Shown here: positions 25,578-34,774 of the stretch, in pieces
How positions within the stretch are numbered: position 1 is the first letter of the stretch
Layout of the letters: every line of letters begins with the position of its first letter
Assembly: GCF_964204865.1 (NCBI RefSeq)
Contig: NC_135252.1
Coordinates: 8,453,383 to 8,517,382 of the forward strand
Source: Styela clava
Taxonomy: Eukaryota > Chordata > Ascidiacea > Stolidobranchia > Styelidae
DNA length: 64,000 bases
Direction of reading: 5' to 3'
Notes under the pieces: generated by a model
What the model was told of the DNA's origin: nothing
Databases searched by the model: none
The model's input: the letters and a program-made list of their open reading frames with translations, nothing else
Position numbers and translations under genes: made by a program

Positions 25578-26014
25578 AAATTACAGTAACGTATCATCAG
25601 CCGAGTTCCAGCAAATTCGAGTACCAATTCAAGTCGAATTACTGTTGCTAATTTTTAAAAGTCGTGTCTAGCTTGTCATTATAGATTCCATAAACAATGA
25701 TAAAATGGATGGATGAATTGTCAATCCTGTGCGCAATGCGCTGCTCCTAATGCCACCACGCATTGTGCCCAATGCGCTGCTCCTAAAGCGATCTCGCATT
25801 GTGCCCAATGCGCTGCTCCTAATGCGATCTCGCATTGTGCCCAATGCGCTGCGCCTAATGCGGCTTCACTGTGCCCAATGCGCTGCTCCTAATACGATCT
25901 CGCATTGTGCCCAACGCGCTGCGCCTAATGCGGCTTCACTGTGCCCAATGCGCTGCTCCTAATGCGGCCTCACTGTGCGTAATGCGCTGCGCGCAATGAG
26001 ACTTTTAGGCTACC
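25578..26014. repeat. right inverted arm with ~34-bp minisatellite
   Basis: Inner unique block 25578-25725 followed by tandem CCCAATGCGCTGCTCCTAAT units to 26014. It is the reverse complement of 22495-22914 in order and content. Confidence 0.8.
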
Positions 26015-26297
26015 ACCACTAATGAAATGAGCGGCATAAAACGCGTTTACACAGACTGACAAAGTGTCAAACATTGCTATATTTTTTTTTCTTAGGCCCA
26101 AGTTAACCACAGGAATATATTACGATTATTGAGAATATAGGCTATGGCAATGGGCAGCATTCAAGTAAAAATGATCTCCATGCTAAAAAACTGTCAGATA
26201 TCAATCACATTATGTGTGCTTCGGAGATATCATATATATCTGTTTATCATCAAATCTTGTTTTCTGGTTTAAAGATGGTTAAAATGGTATTCACCAG

Positions 26298-26554
26298 CAG
26301 TGTTCCCTCTAAGGTGTGCGCGCGCACACAGCTGCGCACACGCATAGATTTACTGCGCACAGACGTATTTCGATGTAATGTAACAATGTGCTCGGTTGGC
26401 AGGTTGAGAAAGTTTGTTGTTGGCCCACTTATTACCCGGTTAGAACGCAAAAATTTCTTCATTGGTTTTGCGCAAATATTAGACATTTCCAAAAAAGTGT
26501 GCACACACCAAAATTTCTGCGCACACATACTACAAAAAATTAGAGGGAACATTG
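26298..26554. mobile_element. hAT-type MITE
   Basis: Ends CAGTGTTCCCTCTAAG at left and TTAGAGGGAACATTG at right. The 8-bp flank is TTCACCAG (26290-26297) against TTCATCAG (26555-26562). Sub-terminal GTGCGCGCGCACAC and GTGCACACACC repeats also mirror each other. The 257-bp element is non-coding. Confidence 0.9.
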
Positions 26555-26604
26555 TTCATCAGTTATAGATGACAAACTTTGTATAGGACAACCAGACACA
26601 AATA

Positions 26605-26812
26605 CGGGGTGTCCAAAAAGTTTTGCCCGATTATAAAGTCTCTACAATCAAATGTTATTTTTTTTTTATATAAAAAAGATTTATAGTCAACCTGTTTCTA
26701 ATTGGATGTTATAAGTGTTAAATGTTGTAGTCCCCATTTATCATACACCGAATTTATTCAAATTTGCAATTGGTAATGCTATGAAATTGGGCGAAGCTTT
26801 TTGGACACTCTG
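26605..26812. mobile_element. mariner/Tc1-type MITE
   Basis: Left end CGGGGTGTCCAAAAAGTTTT then GCCC; right end GGGCGAAGCTTTTTGGACAC then TCTG. About 26-bp inverted repeats, with TA on both sides (26603-26604, 26813-26814), as expected for Tc1/mariner insertion. The 208-bp interior is non-coding. Confidence 0.88.
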
Positions 26813-26880
26813 TATATTATGCATCGAATATCTTGAAAAATGAATAATCACAATCATTATTTACTGGTATAAACCCTCAA

Positions 26881-27598
26881 TTATTTTGACTCTTTCTTTT
26901 CGCTAGTGTGAGTGCTGTTGTTATTGTTATTTTCATTAGAGTTTCCACTTTCCTTCAGATCAATTCTATTCTTTTTCATCTTGACCATGTATATAAAATA
27001 TGCAAGTGCTTCTTTCTCAACTACTGGAAAACTGGAGAAATGTCTTTGAACTGTTTCAGCCAACTGTGCCTTGTTCATACCTGGCCGTGTCTGAAGTTTG
27101 AAATGACGTTTGTATCTCCTGCAAATAATGAAGTAATTTCTGATCATTTAAATATGAAAAAAAAACTATATTCTTGTCATAATATGAAACTATGCTGAGG
27201 AGCTGTCACACGTCTTGTACAATGAAAATTATAGAATAAAGACCATGAAAAGTTAATGTAGAATAACATCTGCAAACTTTCAACACATCATCATCTCTGT
27301 GAACCAGTGGCCAAGGAGATTTCAAAAAAGTTTAGTTCAGTGTTGAAAATAAGACCTATAAATTCAGCAAATATTATCACAATACCTGGTGCCATCCCAA
27401 CTTTATCTATTCTCTTTACCAGACCAGAGGAAAAATAATGCGAAATATGATAAAAAATATATACTTATGCTAATATATCTACCTTAATGTATTCATTTGT
27501 AAATTTATCAATCCCACTTGCGGAGTATCAGGGACAGTATCACCACTTTCTCGTCTTTTTCGTTTCTTACCACTGCCATGATGGTGATCTAGAGTCAT
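26881..27598 (-). CDS. SAP30: SAP30/SAP30L, Sin3-binding C-terminal part
   Basis: The two minus-strand exons are 27598-27483 and 27118-26881 (stop at the low end). The intron is 27482-27119, with donor AAG/GTAGAT and acceptor TTTGCAG; the split AG/G codon restores the Arg of LRRYKRHFK. The product reads KKRKRRESGDTVPDTPQVGL, then LINLQMNTLRRYKRHFKLQ, TRPGMNKAQLAETVQRHF and EALAYFIYMVK. This is the nucleolar-localisation/basic stretch and the Sin3-interaction domain of SAP30L. SAP30 proteins bridge Sin3 to HDAC1/2 in a nuclear corepressor. The tail is Asn/Ser-rich. The N-terminal C2CH zinc finger found in animals was not found. Either an upstream exon joins at the acceptor CTCTAG (near 27590) or translation starts at ATG 27598-27596, giving 117 residues without the finger. 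Confidence 0.82.
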
Positions 27599-27814
27599 TC
27601 TCAGTTAACTTAGAATCTGGACAATATACAACAGCCTGGAGAGAAAGTAAGAGTTTCAATTTAGCAATCCACTCGATTCACCAAGGTTCAAGTAAAATAT
27701 AAACATTGTATTCATTGTAACATTCATCATTGTATAAGCGTGATGAAACATTCGAATATGACCCATCACAGAAAGTAAATTTCAACAATGACTTTTTTTT
27801 TGGATTTTTGGTGT

Positions 27815-28014
27815 TTCTTATGGATACAGTTTTGATGGATTTAGGGTTTAAGTAGATTCCGCATGATCAATTAAAATCTGGTACAATAATTTGTGAATAT
27901 ACCGCTAATACTGATTACTGAAAAGCGCTATAAAACCATGGCAAGAGCTGCCGCGGTTTGTTCGTGGCAGGAGCTGCCATGAAGTGGTAAGAACTGCGCC
28001 TCCCAGACTGGGCA
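27815..28014. repeat. 200-bp direct repeat, copy 1
   Basis: TTCTTATGGATACAG through GGCAGGAGCTGCCATGAAGT to TGCGCCTCCCA is repeated at 29174-29391 with few differences. Contains a local palindrome GGCAGGAGCTGCC. Confidence 0.85.
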
Positions 28015-28060
28015 ATCAAAGACACAAGGTCCTTTTACAATATACTCAAGAACACATATT

Positions 28061-28497
28061 GGGTCTGGTATAGTTTAGTACCACATGTACTTCTAGTTGG
28101 CCTGCCTCAACAACTTTTGCATATGTCAATCCTAACCCCCACCCAACTACGTCACCGAAAAATTACGTCATTCCGACGTCACAGTGGCGTAATAAGGCCC
28201 ACCAAAGTATGCGGATGGTTGTCCAAAACGCGCAGACGATCATCCGAAATCGAGCAAGCTATTTCTCTCGTTTTCGCGTCACAAAGATCACGATAGGAGA
28301 GAGATCGCCGGCTTTAGCGAGTTCGTTATCGGCGGTGCAGATGCCATTTCGGGCGATCGTAATTATACTTTGGCAAGCCATATGACGTGACGTAATTTTT
28401 GGATGGCATAGTCAGGTGGGGATTAGGAATAACATATACAAAATTCGTTATGCTACGCCCACTGCAAGTACTTGTGGTACTAAACTATACTAGACCC
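28061..28497. mobile_element. 437-bp MITE with long inverted repeats and 8-bp duplication
   Basis: GGGTCTGGTATAGTTTAGTA at left mirrors TACTAAACTATACTAGACCC at right. Further inside, CCTAACCCCCACC and ACGTCACCGAAAAATTACGT mirror the sequence around 28385-28430. The 8-bp flanks are CACATATT (28053-28060) and CACGTATT (28498-28505). The size of the duplication suggests hAT, though the ends are not CAG-type. Confidence 0.75.
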
Positions 28498-28750
28498 CAC
28501 GTATTATGGTACTAAGCTGAGTAATGCTGGGGTCTATTGAGGCTGAATTGCCCACCAAAGTTACCCCAGCCCACACTCGCTCAGCCCACACTCAGCATGA
28601 CGTCAAGGGGTTACCCAACTATTTTACCACTTTATAAAGTTAATACATAAAAACTTGGTGGCTATGACAATATAGAGACCATATGTGATATACACAGCGC
28701 AAATGCAATACCAAGCACGGCCCAGTTACCCCCAGTATGGCCTGTCAAAA

Positions 28751-28812
28751 ACGAGTGTGGGCTAGCGTCTCACGAGTGTGGGCTAGCGTCACACGAGTGT
28801 GGGCTGGCAGCC
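28751..28812. repeat. three 21-bp tandem repeats
   Basis: ACGAGTGTGGGCTAGCGTCTC-type units start at 28751, 28772 and 28793. The complement of the core, AGCCCACACTCG, also occurs near 28568-28592. Confidence 0.8.
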
Positions 28813-29173
28813 CAACCAAAAATTGACACAAGAGTTATTGTGTTCCCAGAATGCCAAAATAAATTGTATTGGAGTTGAATGCATGAGAAAAGGGTTGGCT
28901 AGATCACTCCATTTACCAAGTGCAGTTTTAAGTATTCCATGGCGTCTGCAGCTGCCGCAAAACCATGGCGGTATTTCCATACCATGGCCGCTACGGCCAA
29001 ACCTATGGCGACTGACTTTTTAGCTGCCACAAACCAATATCAGGCTGCCGTTACCGCGGCAGCAAATTGAAAACCAATGGCAAGTAAAATTTTGCTGCCG
29101 TAACTGCGGCAGGTGGGCCGTAAGGACAGGGCTGTCCCTTATGATGACAAATATTGGGTAAGTTGGAACGTTT

Positions 29174-29391
29174 TTCTTATGGATACAGTCTTGATGGATT
29201 TGGGGTTAGGGTTTAAGTAGATATAATTCCGCATGATCAATTAGAATTTGGTACATTAGTTTGTGAATATACCGTTAATACTGATTACTGAATACAGAAT
29301 AGCGCTATAAAACCATGGCAAGAGCTGCCGCGGTTCGTTCGTGGCAGGAGCTGCCATGAAGTGGTAAGAACTGCGCCTCCCATTTACTTGT
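29174..29391. repeat. 218-bp direct repeat, copy 2
   Basis: Second copy of 27815-28014. It carries short extra segments (GGGTTA near 29205 and ATACAGA near 29295). The two copies bracket 1.16 kb that includes a MITE and GC-rich GCTGCCG-containing sequence. Confidence 0.85.
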
Positions 29392-29779
29392 ATTATCCAA
29401 TCTAATGATGCTGATCTGAAGCGACATTAGATACTGATAACTGTTCCCAAAACAGCCATACATCAAAACGAACGAGCGTTTTACAGTCGATTACGAAGCC
29501 GACACAAAACGCATCGGCACCCGGCGACAAATACAAGTTTCAGAGTTTAGCGGTTAGTTACAAACGATTGGCAGTAAACAAAATCAGCAAAGAAGGTACT
29601 GTCTGGAGTCATTTAAAATTTCAAAAACCAGGCTTCAAATTTTCGAACACAACATTGTTTTCGACAGACTATTATTTGCTTGGAATATCAAAATAAGTGA
29701 ATGAGAATAACACATTTTTCATTTTTTGATGTTACCTGCCACTATCATTTATTTGCTTTGGTTAGGATAAGATTTACAT
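29392..29779. other. no feature recognised
   Basis: No coding or repeat signal that I can support. I searched the minus strand here for the missing SAP30 zinc-finger exon and did not find it. Confidence 0.35.
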
Positions 29780-30039
29780 ATTTATCCTGGGGGAGAGAAA
29801 AGTCGATAAGACGACTTAACCATATGGCGAACCCCGGCCTCTCGCCCGGTTCATTCACCATTCTCGTCACCATTCCATGTCGGGTAGGGGATGAGTTAGG
29901 TATTTGTTTTCGGAAACATGGACTTGATGGTGGAGGAAGCTGTAACCGACCAGCGATTACGTAAACCACCCTACGGCGGCGTGGTGTCCAGCAATCCCCT
30001 CGCAATGGGGGTACATATGCCCCCGGGCGCCAAGGTACA
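29780..30039. repeat. SINE-like dispersed repeat
   Basis: GC-rich block starting near TTATCCTGGGGGAGAGAAAA and ending at CCCCCGGGCGCCAAGG. It includes CGGTTCATTCACC, a degenerate B-box-like motif, and GATTACGTAAACCACCCTAC. Composition and structure look like a non-coding dispersed repeat. The gypsy element inserted directly after it. The family assignment is tentative. Confidence 0.4.
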
Positions 30040-30349
30040 TGTAATGAATGAGAAATATAGTGCCTTGATATAAGGCTTTATTCAACTTAAATTTAAAGCA
30101 CTCTTAGAATGAATCTAAAATAATATAACACAAGCAAATGTTATTAAACAAGAAAACAAATACGTATCGAATTGCTGATGCTAACAGTAAGCGGCTCAAT
30201 AGTTAAATGAATAAAGTTGAAAGAATTAACACACTACATCTACAGCAGAGCAATGATTGGTGTCTGATTTAAAACGCCACAGCAATCATCGCTTGACTGC
30301 AGCTGTATAAACAAATAGATATATTGAGTTGCATTTCCAAGTTATCACA
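30040..30349 (-). repeat. 3' LTR of the gypsy element
   Basis: 310 bp, TG...CA. By eye it is identical to 34019-34328. In element orientation it holds TTATATTATTTTAG (TATA-like), about 30 bases before ATTTAAGTTGAATAAAG, and AATAAA followed by the small hairpin GCCTTATATCAAGGC. Confidence 0.95.
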
Positions 30350-30361
30350 TTCACCGCCACT

Positions 30362-33300
30362 TTAGAGATTTAGTCTGTCTACGGTTCGGCGTTCCCTGGT
30401 TGATCTCCTTAGAACTGGAGGCGATGGAGATCTAGAGACAATATTATTTTCAACAATATCTTCTTGCGTTTGAGTTTTTTTGTTTCCTTGATTGATAGAT
30501 GGAGACATAGGTTGAATCGAAGACTCGTCTCTAACGTGCAATGGTGTTTCATGGTTGATATTGTCTGTCCCTTGCCTATTCATCGAAATTTCGTAACCGA
30601 CAGGGGCCAGATGTTTTGAGGCTACAGTTGTTTCTCTGCCATCTGGAAATCGAACATGAGCATATTGTGGATTTGCTTCCAGAAGCTCGACTTCATCTAC
30701 TAAAGGTTCGGTTTTCGACTTCCTCACATATCTTTTCAAAAGCACTGGTCCCGGCGTTGACATCCAGGATGGAATAGAACATCCAGACGTAGATCTTCTG
30801 GAGAATTTGAAAACTCGCTCATGAGGAGTCTCATTGGTGGCTGTACACAATAACGACCGTATGGAATGCAAAACATCAGGCAAAACCTCTTGCCACAATT
30901 GAACAGGAAGACGTTTCGATTTCAGCGCCAACTTCACCCCATTCCATATCGTGCCATTAAAACGTTCAACCTGTCCATTTCCTGCAGGATTATATGGTGT
31001 GGTGCGACTTGTTGCAATACCTTTGTCATTGAGAAAAGAGCGAAGTTCTCGACTCATGAAAGCAGAACCTCTGTCTGAATGTATAAAAGCAGGCATTCCA
31101 AATGTAGTGAATAGTTGCGTGAGACATTTAATGACACTTGCTGTGGAAACATCTGGACATGGGAATGCAAACGGAAATCTCGAAAATTCATCGACTACGC
31201 ACAGAAAGTATCGATTATTATTGTTTGACGGTAGAGGTCCTTTAAAGTCTATATTGAGACGTTCAAATGCCTGTGTAGCTTTGATAAGGTGCCCGGTGTC
31301 AGGTTTATGAAATCGCGGCTTGCATTCACAACAAACAGGACATGTTGAAATAACTTTTCGAATGTCATCCATCGAATATGGCAAATTCCTGACTCGAATA
31401 AAGTGAGACATTCTCGTAATCCCTGGATGACACAGAGCGTCATGAAGTTTATACAAAAGATGATTTTCGGGATCTTGTACAGTTGCGCACGATATTCTTG
31501 AAAGTGCATCAGAGGAAATATTTTCTTGCCCAGGACGATAACGAATGTCAAAACTATAGCAGCAGAGTTCTAGTCGCCATCGCATGATTTTATCATTTTT
31601 AATCTTTGTTCTGTGATTTCGATTGAACATAAATGATACGGATCTCTGATCTGTTATAAGAGTGAAATGTTTACAAGTGAGATAGTGACGCCAATGACGA
31701 ACAGCCTCAATGATGGCCTTTGCTTCCTTTTCTATTGAAGGGTGTTTGAGTTCTGGACCTTGTAGCATGCGAGAGAAAAAAGCCACTGGTCTCCCACCTT
31801 GGTTTAGGGTTGCAGCCAATGCTACATTAGAGGCATCTGTTTCTACTTCAAAAGGTAAAGTTTCATTCACAGCTATAACGACAGCAGATTCTACGAGTCG
31901 CTTCAATTCGTGAAACGCATGAATTGCCTGGTCGTCGAGAGGGAAAGTTTTCGCAGATGCTAGTGGTCTGATAGTATCAGAAAACTTCGGTATCCACTTT
32001 GAGTAGTACGAGAAAAACCCAAGACAACGCTTTAAAGCGGAAACTGAGGTAGGAATCGGCAAACGCCGTAAAGGTTCTAGTCTCCCAGGATCCGGACGTA
32101 TTTGGCCTTCCTCAATCTCGTAACCTAGAATCTGAAGTTTTCTGGTCGAAAATATGCTTTTGTTTTCGTTCAATTTTAGATTTCGTCGTTTAGCGGCTTC
32201 TAGAAACTTCTGCAAGTTGATATCATGGTCTTGTTGAGTATGCCCACAAATGGTAATGTTATCGAGATACGCGAAAACACCGGTAAGGTTCTCTTCTTTT
32301 ACCAGGTTCATCATTGCCCTCTGGAAGCAGGCCACACCATTTGTGACTCCAAACGGTAAACGAGTGAACTGGAACAGAGCACCCGCAGCTTCGAAAGCAG
32401 TATATTTCTGGTCCTCCTTTTCAAGTGGAACCTGATGGTATGCACTTTTTAAATCCACTGTGCTATACACACGATAATGAGCAATTTCGTTGATTATATC
32501 GCTCATATTAGGTAAAGGAAACGCGTCTAACTGAGTAAATTTATTGATGGTCTGTGAATAATCGATTACAAACCTTCGGTTCCCATTTTCACCCTTTACG
32601 ACGACAACTTGAGCTCTCCACGGAGATCTGCTAGGCGTTACAATTCCTTCCTGTAACAAACGGTTGACCTCCATTTCAATAAACTTTCTGTCATCTTTGG
32701 AATACCAACGAGACTTTGTAGCAATAGGATGGCAGTCAGTAGTCAAATTTTTGAATGGTTCTGGTGGCAAACTTTTGAAAGTTGAAAAGCCACATACAGA
32801 CATTGGAGGTCGATCGCCGCCGTAATTATAAGTTACATTTTGATGTTGTCCTTGAAAGTCTATTCCAAGTAAAATGTCACAACATAGATCATCCATTACT
32901 CTCAATATGAATTTTTGATAGTGTCGGCCCTGATATTCAATATCAGCTGCTGTGCAACCTTTTATAGGCATGGAACACGCCAGAGAAGCCATTGCTACCT
33001 TGTCCTTAACTGTGTCCCTTTTGATTGGGAGGTTACACCTTTCTATGAGACGAGGGTGTATGAAACTCTGACTACTGCAACTATCAAAAAGTGCGCGTAC
33101 TTTGTGTCCTTCAATATGAATCACAGACGACGACCCTCTCAATGATTTCGGGGTATTGTCAAAAGCCATTCCTAATATATACGAGTTAGAACATGCAGTG
33201 ACTTCGTCAGGATTTTGTGGGTTGAAAACGGTTCCTCTGCAGACTTTTATGAAATGTCCTTTTTTATGACACTTGAAACAAAACACACTTCGCGCTGGAC

Positions 33301-33973
33301 ATTTTGAACGAGGATGTTTCTTTCCGCCACAGAAAAAGCACGCGAAATTTGCAGTAGCAGATATTTTCTCGATATCACACGATGTCTCATCGTTTTGAGT
33401 TTCACTGTTTTGAGCAGCCGCAGACACAGTAGAAGGATCGGATACTCGATAAGCTTCAGCATTCTTAATTGCTACTTCTAAGCTTCTGGCTTGATCGTAT
33501 GTCGTATTAAGATCAAGGTGTTTGTTTTCCAACAAACGCTGTCGTATCCATGTGGAGTTTAACCCCCGGATAAAAGCGTCTCGGACATAAGCATCTCGGT
33601 TTTGAACAGCAGATACAGCTTTGAAATTACAATGTTTGCTTAACGATTTCAATGCTTGCATGTATTCGTCTACATTTTCAGATGCTTGTTGGTTCCTGGT
33701 TGCCAGAACATGCCGAGAATAAACTTCATTGAGAGGTTTGACAAACATTGTTTTCAGAATCTCAATCGCAGTATCGTACGATTCTGCCTCCTCAATGTTT
33801 TGGAATATACGAGGAGATATGAAATTCACCAGTACACCAAGTTTATCAAGGCCTTCAGACGGCAAGGCGTTTAGAAAATTATCGAAAGTCTTCTTCCAGT
33901 GCAGCCACTCACAGGATGCTTCACTAGAGTTAGGATCTACCTCCAGTCTCTCTGGTCTCAGAACCTTGTCCAT
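30362..33973 (-). CDS. gypsy gag-pol polyprotein
   Basis: 1203 residues, one frame, no stops. Approximate positions: gag 1-200; two CCHC knuckles near 211 and 233 (CFFCGGKKHPRSKC, CFKCHKKGHFIKVC); aspartic protease near 294 (ALFDSCSSQSF, with DSC where DSG/DTG is usual) and DILLGIDF; reverse transcriptase near 440-640, with catalytic motif YLDN near 571 instead of YxDD; RNase H near 700-790 (VETDAS, EKEAKAI, TDQRS); integrase HHCC near 850-885 and catalytic core (NIDFKGP, HSDRGSAF, NGQVERFNG) near 905-1000; a C-terminal chromatin/DNA-binding part ends near 1150. It makes the proteins needed for reverse transcription and integration in cytoplasmic particles and the nucleus. The two altered motifs may be lineage features or defects. 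Confidence 0.95.
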   Translation of the reverse strand: MDKVLRPERLEVDPNSSEASCEWLHWKKTFDNFLNALPSEGLDKLGVLVNFISPRIFQNIEEAESYDTAIEILKTMFVKPLNEVYSRHVLATRNQQASENVDEYMQALKSLSKHCNFKAVSAVQNRDAYVRDAFIRGLNSTWIRQRLLENKHLDLNTTYDQARSLEVAIKNAEAYRVSDPSTVSAAAQNSETQNDETSCDIEKISATANFACFFCGGKKHPRSKCPARSVFCFKCHKKGHFIKVCRGTVFNPQNPDEVTACSNSYILGMAFDNTPKSLRGSSSVIHIEGHKVRALFDSCSSQSFIHPRLIERCNLPIKRDTVKDKVAMASLACSMPIKGCTAADIEYQGRHYQKFILRVMDDLCCDILLGIDFQGQHQNVTYNYGGDRPPMSVCGFSTFKSLPPEPFKNLTTDCHPIATKSRWYSKDDRKFIEMEVNRLLQEGIVTPSRSPWRAQVVVVKGENGNRRFVIDYSQTINKFTQLDAFPLPNMSDIINEIAHYRVYSTVDLKSAYHQVPLEKEDQKYTAFEAAGALFQFTRLPFGVTNGVACFQRAMMNLVKEENLTGVFAYLDNITICGHTQQDHDINLQKFLEAAKRRNLKLNENKSIFSTRKLQILGYEIEEGQIRPDPGRLEPLRRLPIPTSVSALKRCLGFFSYYSKWIPKFSDTIRPLASAKTFPLDDQAIHAFHELKRLVESAVVIAVNETLPFEVETDASNVALAATLNQGGRPVAFFSRMLQGPELKHPSIEKEAKAIIEAVRHWRHYLTCKHFTLITDQRSVSFMFNRNHRTKIKNDKIMRWRLELCCYSFDIRYRPGQENISSDALSRISCATVQDPENHLLYKLHDALCHPGITRMSHFIRVRNLPYSMDDIRKVISTCPVCCECKPRFHKPDTGHLIKATQAFERLNIDFKGPLPSNNNNRYFLCVVDEFSRFPFAFPCPDVSTASVIKCLTQLFTTFGMPAFIHSDRGSAFMSRELRSFLNDKGIATSRTTPYNPAGNGQVERFNGTIWNGVKLALKSKRLPVQLWQEVLPDVLHSIRSLLCTATNETPHERVFKFSRRSTSGCSIPSWMSTPGPVLLKRYVRKSKTEPLVDEVELLEANPQYAHVRFPDGRETTVASKHLAPVGYEISMNRQGTDNINHETPLHVRDESSIQPMSPSINQGNKKTQTQEDIVENNIVSRSPSPPVLRRSTRERRTVDRLNL

Positions 33974-34001
33974 GCTTGTACCAGAATACTCTTGTGAAAT
34001 G

Positions 34002-34017
34002 ATTTAAGTTGAATAAA
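34002..34017 (-). other. gypsy primer-binding site, complementary to own LTR
   Basis: Directly inside the 5' LTR (one base away), where a tRNA-complementary site starting TGG is expected, the element reads TTTATTCAACTTAAAT (element strand). This is perfectly complementary over 16 bases to ATTTAAGTTGAATAAA in its own LTR (plus-strand 34056-34071). No TGG is present at this position. Confidence 0.6.
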
Positions 34018-34018
34018 T

Positions 34019-34328
34019 TGTAATGAATGAGAAATATAGTGCCTTGATATAAGGCTTTATTCAACTTAAATTTAAAGCACTCTTAGAATGAATCTAAAAT
34101 AATATAACACAAGCAAATGTTATTAAACAAGAAAACAAATACGTATCGAATTGCTGATGCTAACAGTAAGCGGCTCAATAGTTAAATGAATAAAGTTGAA
34201 AGAATTAACACACTACATCTACAGCAGAGCAATGATTGGTGTCTGATTTAAAACGCCACAGCAATCATCGCTTGACTGCAGCTGTATAAACAAATAGATA
34301 TATTGAGTTGCATTTCCAAGTTATCACA
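34019..34328 (-). repeat. 5' LTR of the gypsy element
   Basis: 310 bp. The coding frame starts 45 bases inside it (ATG at 33973-33971). The polypurine stretch next to the other LTR (AAAGTGGCGGTGAA on the element strand, about 30350-30363) is adjacent to the gag-pol stop codon. Confidence 0.95.
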
Positions 34329-34774
34329 GTACAGAGGCGCTAAAATGGGGATGGCAAAAATTTCACAACAAGGGTAAAAAAAGGTCACAAGCAAGATCGC
34401 ACCGGCGGCAGACATCTAGTCTTAGTACATGGCAAACTGCACACTTGGTCAGACCACTTACGTAGCTCGCGCACGGTCAGATTTCCATCGCAATTACATG
34501 GTCAAAAAATCTGGCCGGGAAACAAAGCAAAATTTGATTTGGTAACGTTAGGTAACAAAATGCACCGGGTTAATTACGTGGTTATGTATCGTTGAGTTCT
34601 TGCCTGCGCACTCCGATGTAAGTTGATATTAGTTCTGTGCTGGAGACAAATGACAACGGAATTTGGTTGAATGATGTTAATACATGTTTTGAGTAATACG
34701 TGGTTTTGTATTTCGTGGTTGTCAAAGTGCGGCAGAGTTACATAAAATATATTATACTGTGCTAAAAGACCCCA
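34329..34774. other. no gene recognised
   Basis: Flank of the gypsy insertion; no supported coding signal. It may be the decayed upstream part of the hAT transposase that follows. Confidence 0.3.

Larger units (their letters stand above)
22495..26014. mobile_element. foldback-like element with long minisatellite inverted arms
   Basis: The left arm 22495-22914 and right arm 25578-26014 are inverted copies. The outer end GGTAGCCTAAAAGTCTCATT at left is mirrored by AATGAGACTTTTAGGCTACC at right. Each arm has an outer block of ~34-36-bp units (GCGCATTGGGCACAGTG, GCATTAGGAGCA) and an inner unique block that includes CCATTTTATCATTGTTT and TACTCGAATTTG. A second, direct copy of the right-arm block occupies about 25250-25577. 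Long inverted repeats built from internal tandem repeats are typical of Foldback/Galileo-type DNA transposons. The 2.66-kb interior holds an AAGATGGCG MITE (24021-24126) and the SprT-like gene. No transposase and no clear target duplication were seen, so two independent insertions in opposite orientation remain possible. Confidence 0.55.
30040..34328 (-). mobile_element. intact gypsy-type LTR retrotransposon
   Basis: A 4289-bp element bounded by two LTRs of 310 bp that look identical, inside a 5-bp target duplication GTACA (30035-30039 and 34329-34333). LTRs begin TG and end CA. One uninterrupted 1203-codon gag-pol frame fills the interior. Domain order PR-RT-RH-IN places it in Ty3/gypsy (Metaviridae). 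Identical LTRs and an open frame point to recent insertion. There is no env frame. It sits upstream of the SAP30 exons on the same strand. Confidence 0.96.

Noticed and set aside
25447..25962. Open frames reading repeated PNALLLMR
   Set aside because: They come from the minisatellite units, not from a gene.
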